From assembly GCA_964436335.1 (NCBI GenBank), contig CAYTCD010000005.1, positions 1 through 38,993 on the forward strand: DNA of 38,993 nucleotides. The letters run 5' to 3'. The position numbers were made by a program, and so were the translations under genes. The DNA comes from Pullibacteroides sp964436335. GTDB lineage: Bacteria > Bacteroidota > Bacteroidia > Bacteroidales > P3. Positions 1-5,354 of this stretch are shown one piece after another; positions within the stretch are counted from its first letter, which is position 1; each line of letters starts with the position of its first letter. A model generated the notes under the pieces. That model searched no databases. It saw only the letters and a list, made by a program, of their open reading frames with translations, and was not told the DNA's origin.

Positions 1-83
1 TTGTGGGCATTTCGGCAAAGAATGTGGGCGTGCGGCTGTTCCGCATCAAGGAAGAACTCAAGAAAGCCGCCCCGGAAAAATAA
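1..83 (+). CDS. ECF-type RNA polymerase sigma factor, C-terminal fragment
   Basis: This is the last 26 codons of a gene that begins before the window; the reading frame is fixed by the TAA at 81-83. The visible peptide contains GISAKNVGVRLFRIKEEL, which matches the recognition helix and following helix of sigma region 4 in ECF sigma factors, where a segment like G-I-S-x-x-N-V-x-V-R-L-x-R-I-K-x-x-L is usual. That helix contacts the -35 element. The short basic tail is typical of the family. The next gene starts 32 bases downstream on the same strand and encodes a membrane protein, an arrangement that could be a sigma factor with a membrane partner. The fragment is too short to assign a subgroup. 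Confidence 0.7.
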   Translation, partial: VGISAKNVGVRLFRIKEELKKAAPEK

Positions 84-115
84 TCTTCAACATCAACCCT
101 CAAAAACACACGCAG

Positions 116-718
116 ATGAAAACCCTGGAAGTTCCCGAATCTGAATATATACAAATGAAAGAGGAATTGGAATCCCTCAAAAAATTGGTATCGGAAAACC
201 TGAAGCTGAACGAACCTGCCATTCGTCAGGCCATGCAGCGGAAAGCCGATGAAATAAGCGGTTTTGCCCTGCGCATCATTATATTGTGTCTGGCCATGAT
301 GTGTGTGATACCCTCCACTTTCTTCCGTTTTTACCATGTTTCTTCCGCATTTGTCATCGCCTCCGAACTGATGATGCTGGTCTGCATCGTTGCCACCGTG
401 GTGATGCACTATCCCGTGCGTTCCCTCGATTTTGCGTGCGGAAGCCTGGTGGATGTGGCCGACCGCATGAGCCGCTTCAAACGCCAGTACGCCCGTTGGC
501 CCCGCATCGGTATTCCGATGGTAACCTTATGGCTGGGCTGGCTCATGTATGAAATCTATACCGGCATGGGCTACGAAAACCAGGAATTCTTCTTTCTCTG
601 CACCGGCCTCCTGTGCGGTGCCGTTCTCGGAGGCTCCATCGGGTTCCGCATGAATCGCCGTATGGTGCGCAAGGCCGACGACGTGCTGGAAGAGGTAAAA
701 CAGATACTCCGGCCGTAA
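116..718 (+). CDS. Four-helix membrane protein, possible partner of the upstream sigma factor
   Basis: I do not recognise a named family. The 200-residue protein starts with a charged, helix-prone cytoplasmic segment (about residues 1-48, rich in E, K and L). Four hydrophobic segments follow at about residues 49-69, 77-98, 129-147 and 154-176, then a basic, charged tail (R-M-N-R-R-M-V-R-K). The segment between helices 2 and 3 is rich in Arg. The gene lies 32 bases after the sigma factor stop, so the two are probably co-transcribed. Small membrane proteins downstream of ECF sigma factors often modulate the sigma factor; that role is inferred from position only. No enzymatic motif or signal peptide is visible. 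The start is the first in-frame ATG after the sigma factor. Confidence 0.6.
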   Translation: MKTLEVPESEYIQMKEELESLKKLVSENLKLNEPAIRQAMQRKADEISGFALRIIILCLAMMCVIPSTFFRFYHVSSAFVIASELMMLVCIVATVVMHYPVRSLDFACGSLVDVADRMSRFKRQYARWPRIGIPMVTLWLGWLMYEIYTGMGYENQEFFFLCTGLLCGAVLGGSIGFRMNRRMVRKADDVLEEVKQILRP

Positions 719-776
719 GGAAAAGTGCGGTTATCAGAGGTTTTGCTCCCTGATTGGGTGGTCTCGTTTTGATATT

Positions 777-809
777 TTTGTGTCAAAAGCCGATAAAACC
801 GTATATTTG
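777..809 (+). promoter_or_regulatory. Bacteroidetes-type promoter of the GNAT-IbrA-IbrB cassette
   Basis: TTTG at 777-780 is followed after 21 bases by TATATTTG at 802-809, fitting the Bacteroidetes -33/-7 consensus. Transcription would begin near 816, leaving a leader of about 50 bases before the ATG at 865. It suggests that the cassette is expressed independently of the sigma factor operon. Confidence 0.65.
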
Positions 810-864
810 CTATCAGGTATTGCCGCTTGTGGCATAGCCTGATTAACCTCCAAACCATTCAATC

Positions 865-1278
865 ATGACCGTCGAAATATTGGAAGGCCAATCGGCACGT
901 TTATATAAATTGGTCGCACCTTTGGTGATGAGCCGCAAAGTGCTTCACTATAATCATGACTATCCTTTCTGGACTTCGCCTGACCATATATGGTTCGTTG
1001 CCATCGACAAGAAAAAAGTGATCGGTTTTTTCCCCGTAGAAGTGAAACTCACTAAAAAAACGGCGAAAATCAACAACTATTATATGGCGGTGAAAGAAGA
1101 CGGTCTGTTTCCAATCATGGTGCAGGAAATCATGAAATTTTGCCGTAGAAAATATAAACTGCAGGCTTTGGCGTTGATGCAGCACAAAGCAATGTTCGAG
1201 GGATTGGGCTTCAGTGCCGTAAAGGAATGGAAGCTCTATGTGAAGATGGAATACGTGGGAAAAAAACACAAAGCATGA
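865..1278 (+). CDS. GNAT-like acetyltransferase-fold protein of the IbrAB cassette
   Basis: This 137-residue protein has the order of secondary structure expected of a GNAT fold: paired strands with I-W-F-V-A-I and V-I-G-F-F-P-V-E-V (about residues 42-60), a central strand (I-N-N-Y-Y-M), a helix, the strand L-Q-A-L-A-L-M, and the ending F-E-G-L-G-F...K-E-W-K-L-Y-V-K-M, which resembles the last helix and strands of GNATs. The usual acetyl-CoA loop (Q/R-x-x-G-x-G/A) is not evident after the central strand, so activity is uncertain. Its TGA overlaps the next ATG (ATGA at 1275-1278), implying translational coupling to the IbrA-like gene. A role assisting or protecting the IbrAB pair is inference. 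The ATG at 865 follows the promoter closely and has no competing start. Confidence 0.6.
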   Translation: MTVEILEGQSARLYKLVAPLVMSRKVLHYNHDYPFWTSPDHIWFVAIDKKKVIGFFPVEVKLTKKTAKINNYYMAVKEDGLFPIMVQEIMKFCRRKYKLQALALMQHKAMFEGLGFSAVKEWKLYVKMEYVGKKHKA

Positions 1279-2558
1279 ACGTTTACCAGCTTGCCCAAGA
1301 ACGGCTCAAGGTATTGTTCGATAATTTCGACAATATCTATGTTTCTTTTTCGGGGGGAAAAGACAGCGGGGTATTGCTCAACCTTTGCATAGAGTATATA
1401 CGCAAGAACAATCTTCAGCGAAAAATAGGCGTTTTCCATATCTATTACGAGATACAATACAGCGAAACCTTGGCCTATGTAGATCGCCTATTGGCTGCAA
1501 ACGCCGATATAGTGGACGTATATCGCGTCTGTGTCCCGTTCAAGGTGCAAACCAGTACTTCTATGTTCCAAGCCTATTGGCGGCCGTGGGATGAAGAAAA
1601 AAAGAAACTTTGGGTGAGGCCGATGCCCGAAGGCAGTTATACATGGAAAGATTTTCCGTTCTACGACAACAACATGTGGGATTATGAGTTTCAGAACCGT
1701 TTCGCCGCATGGCTTCACGCACGGAAAAAAGCCCGTCGTACCTGGTGTCTGATAGGTATCCGTACCCAAGAAAGTTATCATCGTTGGCGATGTATATACA
1801 ACAACGAACATCGTTTTTTAAGTAAGCGTTGGATCCGTCAATGGCCGGGCGGCATCATCTGCAATGCTTATCCTATCTACGATTGGCGTACTACCGATAT
1901 TTGGACGGCAAACGGAAAATTAGGCTGGGACTACAATCATCTCTATGATTTGTTTTACATGGCCGGTGTGCCTTTGGAAAGCCAACGGGTAGCCAGTCCC
2001 TTTATTTCTCAGGCAGTATCGAGTCTCTACTTGTATCGGGCCATAGATCCCAATACGTGGGGCAAGATGATAGGCAGGGTGAACGGTGTCAATTGCACAG
2101 CCATTTATGGAAAGACAAACGCTTTTGGATGGCAGCAGGTGTCTATACCCAAAGGAATGACATGGGAGCAATATATGTATTTCCTGCTTTCCACACTTCC
2201 GGTACGTATCCGGAAAAATTATCTGGAAAAACTTTCGGTGAGTATCCGTTTCTGGCGGGACAAAGGCGGAGTGCTTTCCGATGAGACCATTGCCCATCTG
2301 CAACAGTTGGGAGTACCTATCCGGGTGGAAGGCAAAAGCAATTACCGTACCACCAAAAAACCGGTACGGATGGAATATATAGATGATGCGAATATTCCGG
2401 AATTTAACCTGTTGCCTACTTTCAAGCGGATGTGCATATGTATCCTTAAAAACGATCACGCCTGTAAATACATGGGTTTTTCTCCCAATAAGGAAGAGAA
2501 ACTGCGGCGGAAAAAAATTATGGAAAAGTATCAATCTTTAGTGGAGACAGTAGAATGA
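1275..2558 (+). CDS. IbrA-like PP-loop ATPase / PAPS-reductase-family protein (DUF3440)
   Basis: The 427-residue product carries a clear PP-loop, SGGKDS, at residues 26-31, preceded by the strand I-Y-V-S-F. This marks the ATP pyrophosphatase/PAPS reductase superfamily, which adenylates substrates or handles activated sulfate. The C-terminal part has the DUF3440 signature C-I-C-I-L-K-N-D-H-A-C-K-Y-M-G-F near residues 387-402. Together these match IbrA, known from E. coli ECOR-9, where IbrA and IbrB activate eib genes; the biochemical reaction is not established. I chose the ATG at 1275 over an upstream in-frame ATG at 1227 because 1275 gives an ATGA overlap with the preceding gene and places the PP-loop at the usual distance from the N-terminus. 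It overlaps the IbrB-like gene by ATGA at 2555-2558. Confidence 0.85.
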   Translation: MNVYQLAQERLKVLFDNFDNIYVSFSGGKDSGVLLNLCIEYIRKNNLQRKIGVFHIYYEIQYSETLAYVDRLLAANADIVDVYRVCVPFKVQTSTSMFQAYWRPWDEEKKKLWVRPMPEGSYTWKDFPFYDNNMWDYEFQNRFAAWLHARKKARRTWCLIGIRTQESYHRWRCIYNNEHRFLSKRWIRQWPGGIICNAYPIYDWRTTDIWTANGKLGWDYNHLYDLFYMAGVPLESQRVASPFISQAVSSLYLYRAIDPNTWGKMIGRVNGVNCTAIYGKTNAFGWQQVSIPKGMTWEQYMYFLLSTLPVRIRKNYLEKLSVSIRFWRDKGGVLSDETIAHLQQLGVPIRVEGKSNYRTTKKPVRMEYIDDANIPEFNLLPTFKRMCICILKNDHACKYMGFSPNKEEKLRRKKIMEKYQSLVETVE

Positions 2559-3124
2559 AAGCGGTATATAAGAGTCCGGTGTATGAGGTACGCGCGGTTC
2601 CGGTAGAAAAAATTGTGGCTAACAGTTACAATCCCAATATCGTGGCACCTCCCGAAATGAAGTTGTTGGAAATTTCGATATGGGAAGATGGCTATACGAT
2701 GCCCTGTGTCTGTTATTACGATGCAGAAAAAGATTTATACGAATTGGTGGATGGCTATCACCGTTATATGGTGTTGAAAACCTCCAAGCGGATCTACCGG
2801 CGCGAAAACGGCATGTTGCCTGTAACGGTTATCGATAAGGATATTTCCAACCGTATGGCTTCCACCATACGCCACAACCGAGCCAGAGGCACGCACAATG
2901 TGGAGTTGATGAGTGAAATCGTGGCTGAACTCACCAAGGCCAATATGTCGGATACCTGGATTATGCGCAATATCGGCATGGATAAAGACGAACTTTTGCG
3001 GTTGAAACAGATAACAGGCATTGCGGCACTTTTTGCGAGCCACGAGTTTTCTGAAAGTAAAGACAATTGCGGAGAGAAGGATATCCCCCTGGATGACCTT
3101 CACCGTTTTGATCCGGAAGTGTAA
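2555..3124 (+). CDS. IbrB-like protein with ParB/sulfiredoxin-type nucleotide-binding domain
   Basis: The 189-residue protein has the two hallmark motifs of the ParB N-terminal/sulfiredoxin fold: a box I variant L-V-D-G-Y-H-R-Y at about residues 64-71, and a box II variant R-H-N-R-A-R-G-T-H at 106-114. A helical segment about residues 118-150 resembles a ParB-type helix-turn-helix (M-S-D-T-W-I-M-R-N-I-G-M). An S-Y-N-P-N motif (residues 24-28) occupies the usual N-terminal strand position. It lacks the long C-terminal dimerisation domain of chromosomal ParB and is not next to parA. It is the standard partner of IbrA. ParB-fold domains bind CTP or ATP; which one here is unknown. The start is fixed by the ATGA overlap with ibrA-like. 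Confidence 0.85.
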   Translation: MKAVYKSPVYEVRAVPVEKIVANSYNPNIVAPPEMKLLEISIWEDGYTMPCVCYYDAEKDLYELVDGYHRYMVLKTSKRIYRRENGMLPVTVIDKDISNRMASTIRHNRARGTHNVELMSEIVAELTKANMSDTWIMRNIGMDKDELLRLKQITGIAALFASHEFSESKDNCGEKDIPLDDLHRFDPEV

Positions 3125-3196
3125 GGATTTCTTCCTTTGTGAGGAGGAATTGAATCTCGGAGTCAAGTTTGGGGTTTAAGCCCCCGGGGATAAAAT

Positions 3197-3227
3197 TTTG
3201 GATTTTTTATAAAAAGTGCTACCTTTG
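3197..3227 (+). promoter_or_regulatory. Promoter of tRNA-Lys
   Basis: TTTG at 3197-3200, a 19-base spacer and TACCTTTG at 3220-3227 form a consensus Bacteroidetes promoter. The start site would lie about 15 bases before the mature tRNA 5' end. Confidence 0.75.
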
Positions 3228-3250
3228 CACTCCCTTATCAAAAGGGTTTC

Positions 3251-3323
3251 GCCCTCGTAGCTCAGTTGGTAGAGCAAATGACTCTTAATCATTGGGCCCG
3301 GAGTTCGAGTCTCCGCGAGGGCA
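3251..3323 (+). tRNA. tRNA-Lys(CTT)
   Basis: A complete cloverleaf can be folded by eye. The acceptor stem GCCCTCG (3251-3257) pairs with CGAGGGC (3316-3322), with discriminator A at 3323. The D arm contains AGTTGGTA. The anticodon stem AATGA/TCATT encloses the loop CTCTTAA, with anticodon CTT at 3284-3286, reading AAG (Lys). The T arm contains TTCGAGT. CCA is not encoded, as is common in this phylum. It is a single tRNA unit with its own promoter and terminator, sitting directly downstream of the IbrAB cassette. Confidence 0.95.
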
Positions 3324-3332
3324 CGGAACAGA

Positions 3333-3359
3333 GCCGCTGCGTAAGTAGCGGCTTTTTTT
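3333..3359 (+). terminator. Intrinsic terminator after tRNA-Lys
   Basis: GCCGCT (3333-3338) and AGCGGC (3347-3352) form a perfect six-base-pair stem with an eight-base loop, followed by seven T at 3353-3359. It ends the tRNA transcript. Confidence 0.85.
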
Positions 3360-3360
3360 A

Positions 3361-3368
3361 TACCTTTG
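3361..3368 (+). promoter_or_regulatory. -7 element before the PepSY-like gene
   Basis: TACCTTTG matches the Bacteroidetes -7 element and lies 22 bases before the ATG at 3391. No TTTG is found at the -33 position, which falls in the terminator stem-loop, so the promoter would be partial. The call rests on the -7 match and on the terminator immediately upstream. Confidence 0.45.
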
Positions 3369-3390
3369 TGTATCTAAAAAGCTTTACAAG

Positions 3391-3840
3391 ATGAAAAAGA
3401 TTTTTTTGAGCCTGATTTTTGCCGTGGCCATCGTCTGGACGGGAAAGGCGGATTCAACGGAGATCAAACGGACGGTTTCTTTTGAAGAATTGCCAACGAT
3501 CGCGCAGATTTTTTTGCGGACACATTTCGGTGATCTCACCGTGTCCTATATCGAGCAGGAAACAAAACTGACAGGTGTACGGTCGTATGAGGTAAAATAC
3601 ACTGATCTTTCTGAAGTGGAACTTAACGGTAGGGGAGAATGGAAAAAAGTGGAAAGGGAAAATGTGGCGGTTCCCGACAGAATCATTCCTGAAAAAATTC
3701 GGCAATTTGTGCAAAAAAACCATGTGGAAAATTTTGTCAAAAGCATAGAAAAAGACCATCATGGATACGAATTGGAACTTAATTCTGGCTTGGAATTAAA
3801 GTTCGATGCGCAGCAGAATTTTTTGCGGTACGATGATTAG
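3391..3840 (+). CDS. Secreted PepSY-like periplasmic protein
   Basis: The 149-residue product begins with a signal peptide (K-K-I-F-L-S-L-I-F-A-V-A-I-V-W then cleavage near T-G-K-A-D). The mature part has two short alpha-beta repeats of the kind found in PepSY-like/BLIP-like proteins of Bacteroidales: a helix (E-E-L-P-T-I-A-Q-I-F-L-R-T-H-F), strands ending with S-Y-E-V-K-Y, then a second helix (I-R-Q-F-V-Q-K-N-H) and strands with Y-E-L-E-L-N and L-E-L-K-F-D. These small periplasmic domains have no known catalytic residues; their function is poorly defined and may involve binding or inhibiting envelope proteins. It is a stand-alone gene between the tRNA terminator and udk. A second protein of the same general type is encoded at 24849-25343. 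Confidence 0.7.
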   Translation: MKKIFLSLIFAVAIVWTGKADSTEIKRTVSFEELPTIAQIFLRTHFGDLTVSYIEQETKLTGVRSYEVKYTDLSEVELNGRGEWKKVERENVAVPDRIIPEKIRQFVQKNHVENFVKSIEKDHHGYELELNSGLELKFDAQQNFLRYDD

Positions 3841-3865
3841 CAGGGCCGGATAGATAAAAAGTCGA

Positions 3866-3894
3866 TTGGAATAAGAAGATTTTTTGTACTTTTA
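3866..3894 (+). promoter_or_regulatory. Possible promoter of the udk-led operon
   Basis: TTG at 3866-3868, an 18-base spacer and TACTTTTA at 3887-3894 approximate the Bacteroidetes promoter, with the final G of the -7 element missing. It sits 24 bases before the udk ATG. It is weaker than the tRNA and rimP promoters. Confidence 0.4.
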
Positions 3895-3917
3895 CGCTCA
3901 TAAAAGTTAATCGGAAT

Positions 3918-4550
3918 ATGCTTGTCATAGGTATTGCCGGCGGTTCGGGTTCAGGAAAGACAACTGTGGTAAAGAAAATTGCCACCCGTTGCAATTCCAC
4001 TTCAGTTACTGTTATACCGCAGGATGCCTATTACAAGGATCAGGGTTCGCTGACACCCGAAGAAAAGAAAAAGATTAATTTCGACCATCCTTCCTCCATC
4101 GAATTTTCCTTGTTGGTGGAACATCTGGATATGCTCAAGCAAAACCGTTCCATCGAGATGCCGGTGTATTCTTATCTCACCTGTGCCAGAGCCAAGGAAA
4201 CTATAACGGTAAATCCTACCGATGTGGTGATAGTGGAAGGCATCCTTATCCTTTCCGATCCTGAAATGAGGAAAAGGATGGATATCAAAATTTTTGTAGA
4301 TGCCGACAGTGACGACCGCCTGATGCGCATTATACGCAGGGACATACATGAACGCGGCCGCAATTACGACCAGGTGCTGACCCATTACGAAAATTGGGTC
4401 AAGCCCATGCACATGCAGTTTATAGAACCCACCAAACGCTATGCCGACATTATTGTGCCGGAAGGTGGAGCAAACGAGAAAGCAATTCAAATAATAACTT
4501 CACATCTGCATCATTACCTGATGGAGGAAAAAACCAAGAAAAATTCTTGA
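3918..4550 (+). CDS. udk: Uridine kinase
   Basis: Uridine kinase phosphorylates uridine and cytidine to their monophosphates in cytoplasmic pyrimidine salvage. The 210-residue protein has a P-loop G-G-S-G-S-G-K-T-T at residues 8-16, followed by the Q-D-A-Y-Y-K-D motif that binds the nucleoside, F-D-H-P-S-S, and the base-contacting P-V-Y-S-Y segment. I-V-E-G-I-L and the R-R-D-x-x-E-R-G-R lid are also present. Length and motif order fit bacterial Udk. The stop is only four bases before the histone-like gene, so it probably heads an operon continuing into purL. Confidence 0.92.
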   Translation: MLVIGIAGGSGSGKTTVVKKIATRCNSTSVTVIPQDAYYKDQGSLTPEEKKKINFDHPSSIEFSLLVEHLDMLKQNRSIEMPVYSYLTCARAKETITVNPTDVVIVEGILILSDPEMRKRMDIKIFVDADSDDRLMRIIRRDIHERGRNYDQVLTHYENWVKPMHMQFIEPTKRYADIIVPEGGANEKAIQIITSHLHHYLMEEKTKKNS

Positions 4551-4554
4551 CGCT

Positions 4555-5295
4555 ATGGCAACAGAAAAACAAACTGCCAAAAAGACCGGTAAAGCTGAAA
4601 CCAAGAAGACGGTAAAACCGGCAAAGAAGGCCGCTACGGCAAAGAAAACGGCGAAACCCGCTGCCAAAAAAACAACAGCGAAAGCCGCTGCAAAGAAAAC
4701 GACTGCAAAAGTAGCCGCTTCCAAAAAGGCTACCGCATCGAAAGCCGTAAAGGCGGATGTGAAGAAAGCGGTTAAGAAAACCGTTGCCAAGGGTAAAAAA
4801 GTGGAAAAAGCCGTAAAGACCAGTGCCAAGAAAACGGTAAAAAAGGCTGTTGCCACCACCAAAAAAGCAGTGGCCAAGGGTAAGAAAGCCGAAAAGGTTG
4901 TAAAGGCCGGTGCCAAGAAGGCCGTAAAGAAAGCCGTTACCACTACCAAAAAGGCGGTGGCCAAAGGTAAGAAAGCGGAAAAGACTGTAAAGGCCGGTGC
5001 TAAGAAAGCCGTAAAGGCAGAAAAGAAAGCGGTTGCCAAGGGCAAGAAAGTGGTCAAAGCCGCTGTTAAGGCCGGAAAGAAGGCCGAAAAAACCGTAAAG
5101 GCAGAAGCTAAGAAAGCGGTTAAGAAAGCCACGAAGACCGCCAAGAAAGTTACGGCAAAGGCAAAAGATGTAAAAAAAAAGACCGTTAAAGTCTTAAAGG
5201 CGGAGGTAAAGGAAGCGACGGCTGTAGGCAAACGCGTAAAGAGAGCCATGGCCGCCTTTACCGAGGAAGTAAAAAAAAAGACCGTAAACAATTAG
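4555..5295 (+). CDS. Lys/Ala-rich histone H1-like DNA-binding protein
   Basis: The 246-residue product consists almost wholly of K, A, V and T in low-complexity K-K-A-V / A-K-K-T units, like the tails of histone H1 and the bacterial H1-like proteins (Hc1/Hc2, AlgP, BpH1 type). It is strongly basic and expected to coat and compact DNA non-specifically. A repeat of about 29 residues starting A-K-G-K-K-x-E-K recurs from residue 78 (at 78, 107 and 136, then a shortened unit near 161). The last 20 residues (A-M-A-A-F-T-E-E-V) are less biased. The ATG lies four bases after udk. Near the 3' end an A9 tract at 5271-5279 contains A-AAA-AAG in the reading frame; a -1 shift there would skip the TAG at 5293 and enter the purL frame. 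Confidence 0.8.
   Translation: MATEKQTAKKTGKAETKKTVKPAKKAATAKKTAKPAAKKTTAKAAAKKTTAKVAASKKATASKAVKADVKKAVKKTVAKGKKVEKAVKTSAKKTVKKAVATTKKAVAKGKKAEKVVKAGAKKAVKKAVTTTKKAVAKGKKAEKTVKAGAKKAVKAEKKAVAKGKKVVKAAVKAGKKAEKTVKAEAKKAVKKATKTAKKVTAKAKDVKKKTVKVLKAEVKEATAVGKRVKRAMAAFTEEVKKKTVNN
4786..5055 (+). repeat. Degenerate tandem repeat inside the histone-like gene
   Basis: The coding DNA repeats with a period of about 87 bases (29 codons), starting around 4786, 4873 and 4960, then a shortened unit near 5035. Each copy encodes an A-K-G-K-K-x-E-K module followed by K-A-G/S-A-K-K-x-V. Such repeats commonly vary in copy number between strains; here the copies have diverged at third positions. Confidence 0.6.
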
Positions 5296-5354
5296 GCAAA
5301 ACAAAGAATGCCAAATTGACCGCCAAAGCGGTAAAATCGGTTAAAAACGCTTCT

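Noticed and set aside
736..770. A terminator after the membrane protein gene (ATCAG...CTGAT inverted repeat)
   Set aside because: The stem is short and imperfect and no T tract follows it directly.
2555..3124. Chromosome-partitioning ParB
   Set aside because: It is only 189 residues long, has no parA neighbour or C-terminal dimerisation domain, and is coupled to an IbrA-like gene.
2555..3330. tRNA-Lys as the attachment site of an element carrying IbrAB
   Set aside because: No integrase gene and no duplicated tRNA end were noticed near the cassette; the cassette lies on the 5' side of the tRNA, unlike most tRNA-targeting integrations.
4500..5291. A 263-codon minus-strand frame rich in Ala, Phe, Thr and Leu
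   Set aside because: It is the antisense of the histone-like gene; Lys and Ala codons read backwards give Phe, Leu and Ala, mimicking a membrane protein.
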